NCBI GenBank assembly: GCA_934216375.1
Contig: CAKQBP010000099.1
Location: 1-5,576 of the forward strand
DNA length: 5,576 bases
Direction of reading: 5' to 3'
Source: an uncultured Veillonella sp.
Lineage (GTDB): Bacteria > Bacillota > Negativicutes > Veillonellales > Veillonellaceae
This document shows, one piece after another, positions 1-4,723 of the stretch. Under the pieces are notes generated by a model. It saw only the letters and a program-made list of their open reading frames with translations. It did no database searches and was not told the origin of the DNA. Numbering within the stretch: the stretch's first letter is position 1; each line of letters opens with the position of its first letter. The translations under genes and the position numbers were made by a program.

Positions 1-30
1 CACGTAGATGTATTACAAGGTCATACATAA
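1..30 (+). CDS. C-terminal tail of an unidentified upstream gene (partial)
   Basis: Reading from base 1 in frame 1 gives nine codons (HVDVLQGHT) and a TAA stop at 28-30. The final A of the stop is the first base of the ATG of the next gene (TAATG), an arrangement typical of translationally coupled operon genes and repeated at the nusB/TsaD-like junction. Nine residues are too few to identify a family, so no function is offered. The reading rests only on the overlap geometry and on the lack of space for another promoter and leader. Confidence 0.4.
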   Translation, partial: HVDVLQGHT

Positions 31-734
31 TGCGACTAGATAAATTATTAGCCAATAAAGCCTATGGTAGTCGAAAAGAAGTCCATCAAATCATAAAGGA
101 TAGAAGGGTTACCATCAATGGCAGTATAACAACGAAAAAAGATACTCATATTGATATTGATGTTGATGTTGATATAGTTGCTGTTGATGGTAAGGTTGTT
201 AGTACTACTCAACTATATTATGTAAAATTTCATAAGCCAAAGGGCTATGTTACAGCGGTAGAAGATTCTAATCACCCTGTTGTTATGGATTTACTCCCTC
301 TAGAATTCATAAAAATGGGAGTTGTTCCAGTAGGCAGATTAGACAAGGATACAGAAGGACTTTTATTATTAACTAATGATGGTGTGTGGGGACACTCTAT
401 CATCAATGGTAATAAACATGTGCCTAAAGTTTATTACGTAGAATTTGAAGGAACGCTATCTGATGAAGGTATACAACGTATTAAAGAGGGAATTCTTCTT
501 GGAGATGGTACGCAATGTAAACCGGCAGAAATTGAATCTGTATCGTTACATTCAGTACATGTAACGATTGAAGAAGGCAAGTATCATCAAGTTAAGCGCA
601 TGATTGGTGCTGCAGGTGGTACTGTAACATATTTGAAACGTCTTACGATTGGTCATATTGATTTAAGTGGCATTGAAGAGGTTGGTTCTGCAATGGAATT
701 GACCGTTGAACAGATAGAGGGCTTTAAAAAATAG
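30..734 (+). CDS. rsuA: RsuA-type 16S rRNA pseudouridine synthase
   Basis: The product (234 aa) belongs to the RsuA/RluB/E/F family, which converts specific uridines of rRNA to pseudouridine in the cytoplasm; E. coli RsuA acts on U516 of 16S rRNA. Residues 1-45 form an S4 RNA-binding domain (MRLDKLLANKAYGSRKEV, then VTINGS). The synthase domain follows, with the signature VGRLDKDTEG at 101-110 and catalytic Asp104. The motif EEGKYHQVKRM is at 181-191. WGHSI after LLLLTNDG and the CKPAEIE segment (163-169) resemble RsuA more than RluB, but the exact target base cannot be read from sequence. Length is normal for the family. The ATG overlaps the upstream stop and has AAGG at 17-20, nine bases upstream. 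Residues 41-48 (IDIDVDVD) come from a hexamer repeat in the DNA. Arginine codons include CGA, AGA and AGG, unlike efp downstream. Confidence 0.9.
   Translation: MRLDKLLANKAYGSRKEVHQIIKDRRVTINGSITTKKDTHIDIDVDVDIVAVDGKVVSTTQLYYVKFHKPKGYVTAVEDSNHPVVMDLLPLEFIKMGVVPVGRLDKDTEGLLLLTNDGVWGHSIINGNKHVPKVYYVEFEGTLSDEGIQRIKEGILLGDGTQCKPAEIESVSLHSVHVTIEEGKYHQVKRMIGAAGGTVTYLKRLTIGHIDLSGIEEVGSAMELTVEQIEGFKK
151..174 (+). repeat. Short in-frame hexamer repeat within rsuA
   Basis: Four consecutive copies of TTGATR (TTGATA, TTGATG, TTGATG, TTGATA) lie in frame and encode the alternating Ile/Val-Asp stretch just after the S4 domain. Because the unit is six bases, gain or loss of copies would change the linker by two residues without a frameshift. 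It may simply be chance low complexity in an AT-rich gene. Confidence 0.6.
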
Positions 735-744
735 CATAAAATTC

Positions 745-773
745 TATTCAATATAGGTATTTTATGGTAAGAT
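745..773 (+). promoter_or_regulatory. Candidate extended -10 promoter for the peptidase-efp unit
   Basis: In the 70-base gap after rsuA there is TATGG followed by TAAGAT (763-773). This fits the Gram-positive extended -10 pattern (TRTGN plus a 4/6 match to TATAAT). Seventeen bases upstream is a weak -35, TATTCA at 745-750 (3/6). Initiation near 780 would leave a leader of about 25 bases carrying the AGGAG ribosome-binding site at 793-797. I see no intrinsic terminator between rsuA and the peptidase gene, so readthrough from rsuA is also likely. Confidence 0.4.
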
Positions 774-804
774 TAATTGTACTTTATAGACTAGGAGCAA
801 GATT

Positions 805-1878
805 ATGAATGGATTAAATCTGCTACAACAGTATATTAAAGAGCAAGAATTAACAGGCGTCATTTTAATAAGCCCTATAAATCTACATTATTTTGCAGGC
901 TTTACTGGTACTACAGGCTTTGCTATCATTACTCAAGATAAAGCCTTTATGATTACTGATTTCAGATATACTGAACAAGCAACAAAACAATGTGAAGGGT
1001 ACACAGTTATTCAATATGAAACAACTGTTATGGATACTCTTGTAGATATATTCAATGAACATCATATTCACGAAGGTTTATTCGGTATAGAAGGCAAACA
1101 AATGCCTGTGGATACGTATGAAACTTTATGTGATACATTAGATGAACGCTTTAATTTTACATCTATCAATTTTGCAAAACTACGTGCGGTTAAGCGTGAA
1201 GACGAATTAGACTTATTGCGTAAAGCTGCTAAAATTGGTGATGATGCTTTTGCTGCCTTGCTACCACAACTAAAGGTAGGGATGACAGAAAACGAAGCGC
1301 GCATTATATTAGAATCAGAAATGTTAAAACGTGGATCAGAGGAACCTTCCTTTGCAACCATTGTTGCTTCTGGTAATCGTTCTAGTATGCCTCATGGTGT
1401 AGCCAGTGATAAGGTCATTGAAGCAGGTGATTTTGTTACCTTTGACTTTGGTGCAGTATATAAGGGTTATCATTCTGATATGACTAGAACTATTGTAATG
1501 GGGCCTGCCTCTGAATTACAAAAGAAGCTGTATGGTATAGTTTTAGAAGCACAAAAACGTGGCGTAGCTGCAGTTCGGGCTGGTATTACTGGTAAAGAAC
1601 TTGATGCAGTTTGTCGTGATTATATTAAAGAACATGGATATACCAAGGAATTTAATCATGGTACTGGACATGGCGTAGGTCTTGAGATTCACGAAGAACC
1701 AGTAGCCAATACTAAATCCGATACGGTATTTACAGAAAATATGATCATTACGGTAGAACCTGGCATTTATATAACAGGTACTATCGGATTGAGAATAGAG
1801 GATAGTGTCATCGTCAAATCTGACGGCTATGAGGTGTTGACACATAGTCCAAAAGAGTTAATTGAAATAAGTATTTAG
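805..1878 (+). CDS. yqhT: M24 family Xaa-Pro peptidase (YqhT-like)
   Basis: This 357-residue protein is a cytoplasmic metallopeptidase of the M24B (pita-bread) family, which cleaves peptides at X-Pro bonds. Residues 1 to about 125 form the creatinase-type N-terminal domain. The catalytic domain follows, with all five dinuclear metal ligands visible: Asp214 (VTFDFG), Asp225 (GYHSDMTRT), His289 (HGTGHGVG), Glu318 (TVEPGIY) and Glu332 (LRIEDS). His197 in SSMPHG is the usual substrate-site histidine. The length matches the short form (about 350 aa) exemplified by B. subtilis YqhT, which is also next to efp. The start is fixed by AGGAG at 793-797, seven bases before the ATG. Aminopeptidase versus dipeptidase preference cannot be decided from sequence. 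Proline-peptide turnover next to the polyproline translation factor EF-P is a recurrent pairing; whether it is functional is inference. Confidence 0.92.
   Translation: MNGLNLLQQYIKEQELTGVILISPINLHYFAGFTGTTGFAIITQDKAFMITDFRYTEQATKQCEGYTVIQYETTVMDTLVDIFNEHHIHEGLFGIEGKQMPVDTYETLCDTLDERFNFTSINFAKLRAVKREDELDLLRKAAKIGDDAFAALLPQLKVGMTENEARIILESEMLKRGSEEPSFATIVASGNRSSMPHGVASDKVIEAGDFVTFDFGAVYKGYHSDMTRTIVMGPASELQKKLYGIVLEAQKRGVAAVRAGITGKELDAVCRDYIKEHGYTKEFNHGTGHGVGLEIHEEPVANTKSDTVFTENMIITVEPGIYITGTIGLRIEDSVIVKSDGYEVLTHSPKELIEISI
1837..1863 (+). promoter_or_regulatory. Possible internal promoter for efp
   Basis: A perfect -35 hexamer TTGACA lies at 1837-1842 inside the last codons of the peptidase gene, about 50 bases before the efp ATG. 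The best nearby -10 is poor: TTAATT at 1858-1863 (3/6) with a 15-base spacer. The codons are ordinary Leu-Thr, so the hexamer may be coincidental. It would be a sensible place for extra efp transcription. Confidence 0.22.
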
Positions 1879-1893
1879 AAGGAGAAGAGTTAG

Positions 1894-2451
1894 ATGATTT
1901 CCAGTAATGATTTTCGCCCAGGTGTAACCGTTGAAATCGACGGTAATGTATGGCAAGTAGTAGATTTCCAACACGTTAAACCAGGTAAAGGTGCTGCATT
2001 CGTACGTACTAAAATGAAAAACTTGCAAACTGGTTCTGTAGTTGAGCGTACATTTAATGCAGGTGAAAAAGTGCCTAAAGCACATGTTGATCGTCGTCGT
2101 ATGCAATACTTATATGAATCTGATGGCTCTTATACATTCATGGATAACGAAACTTATGATCAAGTTGAACTTACCCTTGAACAATTAGGTGATGCTAAAA
2201 ACTTCCTTCTTGAAAATATGGAAGTATCCATCATGTTCTTCCAAGGTATCGTAATCGGTATCGATTTACCTGTAGCTGTTGAACTTCGCGTAGTTGAAAC
2301 AGATCCTGGTATCCGTGGCGATACTGCAACTGGTGGTAATAAACCAGCCGTATTAGAAACAGGCTACACTGTAAAAGTACCTCTCTTCATTGAAGTAGAT
2401 GATGTACTTCGTATTGATACTCGTACAGGACAATACATCGAACGTGCCTAA
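1894..2451 (+). CDS. efp: Translation elongation factor P
   Basis: EF-P (185 aa, full length) binds between the ribosomal P and E sites and speeds peptide-bond formation at consecutive prolines. All three domains are recognisable: the KOW-like N-terminal domain (about 1-64), a central OB fold (about 65-128) and a C-terminal OB fold ending in [20 protein letters not shown] (162-181). The tip of domain I reads KPGKGAAF (29-36), so the modifiable residue is Lys32, not the arginine of rhamnosylated EF-Ps. The GAAF context resembles Bacillus EF-P, where Lys32 carries 5-aminopentanol, but the modification here is unknown. AAGGAG at 1879-1884 sits nine bases before the ATG and starts right after the peptidase stop. 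All 11 arginines use CGT or CGC, a codon bias expected of a highly expressed gene and different from rsuA. An intrinsic terminator follows. Confidence 0.98.
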   Translation: MISSNDFRPGVTVEIDGNVWQVVDFQHVKPGKGAAFVRTKMKNLQTGSVVERTFNAGEKVPKAHVDRRRMQYLYESDGSYTFMDNETYDQVELTLEQLGDAKNFLLENMEVSIMFFQGIVIGIDLPVAVELRVVETDPGIRGDTATGGNKPAVLETGYTVKVPLFIEVDDVLRIDTRTGQYIERA

Positions 2452-2459
2452 TACTCATT

Positions 2460-2509
2460 GATATGTATTGGGGCAAGATCTTTTCAAGGAATCTTATTCC
2501 CCATATATC
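2460..2509 (+). other. Long imperfect inverted repeat in the efp 3' region
   Basis: Nested complementary arms run inward: GATAT (2460-2464) with ATATC (2505-2509), GGGG (2470-2473) with CCCC (2499-2502), AAGAT (2475-2479) with ATCTT (2491-2495), and CTT (2480-2482) with AAG (2486-2488) closing a three-base loop. Small internal loops separate the arms. No T-tract follows on either strand, so it is not a standard intrinsic terminator. In RNA it would be an extended hairpin at the 3' end of efp mRNA, perhaps a stabiliser or processing site. I recognise no known riboswitch or RNA family. Confidence 0.5.
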
Positions 2510-2525
2510 GTAACATTTGCACTGT

Positions 2526-2573
2526 AAGCACTTGTCGTCTATGTAATTATATATAGGGACAGGTGCTTTTTTT
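2526..2573 (+). terminator. Rho-independent terminator after efp
   Basis: The left arm AGCACTTGTC (2527-2536) pairs with GACAGGTGCT (2558-2567) over 10 bp with one G-U pair; A2526 with T2568 can extend it. The 21-base loop contains a further CTAT/ATAG pairing (2539-2542 with 2553-2556). Seven T residues follow at 2567-2573. This is a textbook intrinsic terminator pointing in the direction of efp. The downstream Asp23 gene begins only 14 bases after it, so the downstream operon needs its own promoter or partial readthrough. Confidence 0.88.
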
Positions 2574-2576
2574 GAA

Positions 2577-2581
2577 AGAGG
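2577..2581 (+). promoter_or_regulatory. Ribosome-binding site that decides the start of the first Asp23 gene
   Basis: AGAGG lies five bases before ATG 2587, immediately after the terminator T-tract. The frame is open further upstream to a GTG at 2563, but that codon is inside the terminator stem and has no ribosome-binding site of its own, so ATG 2587 is preferred. Confidence 0.65.
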
Positions 2582-2586
2582 CCAGT

Positions 2587-2967
2587 ATGACCAAGAAAAA
2601 TACTGAACTAGAGTCGGGTAAGATTAAGATTAACGATGATGTATATGCTACAATTGTAACAATGACAGCGCTTGACACAAAGGGAATTCATCATATGAGT
2701 TCCACCTTTAATGATGGCGTTAACACTTTTTTTAGACGTAAATCCGATCATGAAGGTGTTAAGATATCCTTTAACGATGAAGGAGCAATATCAGTTACAC
2801 TATATGTGTGCATTCAGTATGGATATCGTATTCCTGATGTTGTTTTACGTCTACAAGAGCGCATTAAAACTGCTTTAGTCTCTTATACAGAAATTGAGGT
2901 TCAAACTATTGATGTAGTTGTACAAGACATTATTTTTGATGATTTAGTAACACCTCAACAGCCATAG
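2587..2967 (+). CDS. yqhY: Asp23/Gls24 family (DUF322) protein, YqhY-like
   Basis: With ATG 2587 the protein is 126 aa. It shows the Asp23/Gls24 (PF03780) pattern: GKIKINDDV (11-19), an ALDTKGIHHM segment (28-37), GVKISF (57-62), SVTLYVCIQYGYRIPDV (69-85), then a helix LQERIKTAL (89-97) and IEVQTIDVVVQDIIF (103-117). There is no signal peptide or membrane segment. The B. subtilis homologue YqhY sits just upstream of nusB and is linked to acetyl-CoA carboxylase homeostasis; S. aureus Asp23 is held at the membrane by AmaP. Neither accBC nor an amaP-like gene is present in this window, so the role here is uncertain. A longer version starting at GTG 2563 would add eight residues encoded by the terminator arm and T-tract (MLFLKEAS), which look like an artefact. 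The next gene follows after 11 bases. Confidence 0.85.
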   Translation: MTKKNTELESGKIKINDDVYATIVTMTALDTKGIHHMSSTFNDGVNTFFRRKSDHEGVKISFNDEGAISVTLYVCIQYGYRIPDVVLRLQERIKTALVSYTEIEVQTIDVVVQDIIFDDLVTPQQP

Positions 2968-2971
2968 GAGG
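2966..2971 (+). promoter_or_regulatory. Consensus Shine-Dalgarno of the second Asp23 gene
   Basis: A perfect AGGAGG overlaps the TAG stop of the first Asp23 gene and stands seven bases before ATG 2979. It is the strongest ribosome-binding site in the window. This suggests the second protein is translated at least as well as the first and that the two genes are co-expressed. Confidence 0.75.
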
Positions 2972-2978
2972 TATCTCT

Positions 2979-3374
2979 ATGAGTTCAGATAATCAATTAA
3001 ATTATGGTTTAGACACGGATACCATTGATATTGCAGATTCTGTTATCATTGATGTAGCAACAAAAACTTTAGGAACCATTCCTGGTATTCATTCTTTAAG
3101 CCCACGATTTTATGATGAGTTGGTAGAGGGTATTACCCATGCTTTTGGTCAGCGTAGCTTACCTGGTATCAATGTAAAGCATCGTAAAGGTTTTATTGAA
3201 ATTAACATTTATATTAAAGCATTGTATGGATATAATCTCATTGAATTATCGAAACAATTGCAATTAGAAATCAAACAAACCTTAAAAAATATGCTAGATC
3301 TTGATCATATTAAGGTTGATGTGCATATTGAAGGTATTGTAAAAGAAAAGGAGCCAGTTTTACATGGTAACTAA
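2979..3374 (+). CDS. Second Asp23/Gls24 family (DUF322) protein, divergent paralogue
   Basis: This 131-residue protein aligns by eye with the preceding one along most of its length: TIDIADSVIIDVATKTLGTIPGIHSLS (15-41) against the GKIKINDDV to GIHHMS region, LVEGITHAF (48-56), GINVKH (63-68), FIEINIYIKALYGYNL (72-87), QLQLEIKQTL (93-102) and IKVDVHIEGI (111-120). It is therefore a tandem paralogue that has diverged strongly. No signal peptide or membrane anchor is seen. The last residues (KEKEPVLHGN) are charged and overlap nusB by 11 bases. The family is known for small alpha/beta proteins in stress and envelope contexts, but no enzymatic function is established and I propose none. B. subtilis has a single yqhY at this position, so the second copy is a notable difference. 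Confidence 0.78.
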   Translation: MSSDNQLNYGLDTDTIDIADSVIIDVATKTLGTIPGIHSLSPRFYDELVEGITHAFGQRSLPGINVKHRKGFIEINIYIKALYGYNLIELSKQLQLEIKQTLKNMLDLDHIKVDVHIEGIVKEKEPVLHGN

Positions 3375-3768
3375 GCGAAATCGGCGAGAGGCTCGTCAAT
3401 ACGCATTCCAAATGTTATATGCCAATGAATTTCATACTGATCAAAATGATGTTCAATTTCCCGAAGGAAACATTCATAAAGCAATGGATAAAGCATATGC
3501 AAATAGTATTATAGAGGGTGTACTATCAAATGTTGAAGCAATTGATGCTACATTACAGCCATTCTGTAAATCTCGTAAAGTAGCAAATTTAGATAAGGTG
3601 GATCGTTCTATCTTACGTATTGCTGTTTGGGAAATGACCAATAAAGTGAAACCTTTAGAGCCATCTATTGCTATTAATGAAGCCATTCAATTAGCTAAAG
3701 AGTTTGGCTCTGATGCATCTTATAAATTAATTAATGCAATCTTAGACGCATATAATAAGAGTAAATAA
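3364..3768 (+). CDS. nusB: Transcription antitermination factor NusB
   Basis: NusB (134 aa, normal length) binds ribosomal protein S10 (NusE) and the boxA sequence of nascent rRNA leaders, preventing premature termination of rRNA operons. Family hallmarks are RREARQYAFQMLYA (7-20), the central YANSIIEGV (45-53), LDKVDRSILRIAVWEM (76-91) and INEAIQLAKEFGSDASYKLI (103-122), followed by the final helix NAILDAY. The protein is predicted all-helical with a basic N-terminus. The ATG lies inside the end of the preceding gene, giving an 11-base overlap, and AAGGAG at 3348-3353 is ten bases upstream. Location directly after an Asp23-type gene and before xseA matches Bacillus and clostridial order. Confidence 0.97.
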   Translation: MVTKRNRREARQYAFQMLYANEFHTDQNDVQFPEGNIHKAMDKAYANSIIEGVLSNVEAIDATLQPFCKSRKVANLDKVDRSILRIAVWEMTNKVKPLEPSIAINEAIQLAKEFGSDASYKLINAILDAYNKSK

Positions 3769-4721
3769 TGAAACGATATTACTTAGGCCTTGATACGAGT
3801 TGTTACACTACAAGTTGTGCCATTGTAGATAGCGACTTTCACATAGTAGGGGAAGCACGTAAAATCTTAGAGGTAAAACTAGGTGAGCGAGGACTACAAC
3901 AATCAAATATGGTCTTTCAGCATACAAAGGCATTGCCTAAGTTAATGTCAGAGTTGCCTCAGGTACCAATTAGCGGTATAGGTGTTAGTGGCTTTCCGCG
4001 CCGTGAAGAACGCTCTTATATGCCTGCCTTTATGGTCGGGTTAGGACAGGGGCAAACCTTGAGTCATCTTATGAATGTGCCTTTACATATTTTTGCACAT
4101 CAAGAAAATCATATATTAGCTGCACTGAGAGATTTAGCACATATCCCGACGGATCCATTTTTGGCATTACATCTGTCAGGTGGTACTACAGAGCTAGTAT
4201 ATTGTCATTATCAAGGTGAAGGGATTTTTGAATCTCAGATTGTTGGCGGTTCTAAAGATTTGCAAGGTGGACAATATGTTGATCGCATAGGTGTCGCGTT
4301 GGGTTTACCATTTCCTGCAGGTAAACATTTAGAGGCATTAGCATTACAAACTACAGAATATGAACCATTGCCATCATCTGTAAAAGACGGATGGATTAGC
4401 TTTGCCGGTCCTTGTAGTGCTGCTATGCGGCGTATAAATAACGCTATGAGTGATATAGATAAATCTAAGTTAGCTAGAGCTGTTTTTACTTCCATTGGAA
4501 ATGCTCTAGAAAAAATGATTACTTATCATACTAAAGAGAAATCTGTACGTGCACTCATTGCTGTAGGTGGTGTGATGAGCAATAGTTTACTTCGTAAGCG
4601 GATGGAAACCTATTGTAAACGAAATCATCTCCAATTACATGTGGCGCAACCACAATTCTCTGTTGATAATGCCACAGGTAATGCTTTTGGTGCTGCTTAT
4701 TTACAAAAATCTAGAGGATAA
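3768..4721 (+). CDS. TsaD/Kae1-family (M22-like) protein, probable paralogue of TsaD
   Basis: The 317-residue product has the ASKHA ATPase fold of the TsaD/Kae1/Qri7 family, often labelled O-sialoglycoprotein endopeptidase. GLDTSCYTTS (7-16) is the N-terminal phosphate loop and LHLSGGTTELVY (134-145) the second. The metal-ligand positions are filled by His111 and His115 (HQENH) and Asp300 (SVDNATGNAFGAA). GGVMSNSLLRKRM (267-279) is the family's C-terminal adenosine-side motif. True TsaD, which forms t6A on tRNA with TsaB and TsaE, usually has HxEGH, SGGHTxL and GEAFDK; here these read HQENH, SGGTTEL and GQYVDRIG. I therefore infer a divergent paralogue, not the essential TsaD, which should lie elsewhere. 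Comparable proteins next to xseA occur in clostridia (recall). Catalytic activity and substrate are unknown. The ATG shares one base with the nusB stop (TAATG), with AAGAG at 3757-3761, so translation is probably coupled. Confidence 0.82.
   Translation: MKRYYLGLDTSCYTTSCAIVDSDFHIVGEARKILEVKLGERGLQQSNMVFQHTKALPKLMSELPQVPISGIGVSGFPRREERSYMPAFMVGLGQGQTLSHLMNVPLHIFAHQENHILAALRDLAHIPTDPFLALHLSGGTTELVYCHYQGEGIFESQIVGGSKDLQGGQYVDRIGVALGLPFPAGKHLEALALQTTEYEPLPSSVKDGWISFAGPCSAAMRRINNAMSDIDKSKLARAVFTSIGNALEKMITYHTKEKSVRALIAVGGVMSNSLLRKRMETYCKRNHLQLHVAQPQFSVDNATGNAFGAAYLQKSRG
4713..4717 (+). promoter_or_regulatory. Ribosome-binding site that supports the GTG start of xseA
   Basis: AGAGG in the last codons of the TsaD-like gene lies six bases before GTG 4724. 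The nearby ATG at 4728 is in a different frame from the exonuclease reading, so GTG is the only credible start here. Confidence 0.7.
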
Positions 4722-4723
4722 TC

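Noticed and set aside
729..749. Possible terminator after rsuA (AATAG with CTATT)
   Set aside because: The stem is only five mostly A-T pairs and no T-tract follows, so it would not terminate transcription.
1543..2106. Minus-strand open frames spanning the end of the peptidase gene and the start of efp
   Set aside because: They are antisense to two strongly conserved genes, are rich in Cys, Phe, Tyr and Ile as expected for shadow frames, and match no family I recognise.
2460..2509. Inverted repeat as an intrinsic terminator or insertion-sequence remnant
   Set aside because: No T-tract follows on either strand, there is no transposase or target duplication, and a proper terminator lies just downstream.
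3751..3756. Perfect TATAAT at the end of nusB
   Set aside because: No -35 better than 3/6 stands 16-18 bases upstream and no extended -10 is present. In AT-rich coding sequence such a hexamer (Tyr-Asn codons and neighbours) is expected by chance.
4235..4495. Open frame of 86 codons on the minus strand
   Set aside because: It lies wholly inside the TsaD-like gene, has no recognisable family motifs, and the + strand frame carries clear conserved motifs over the same bases.
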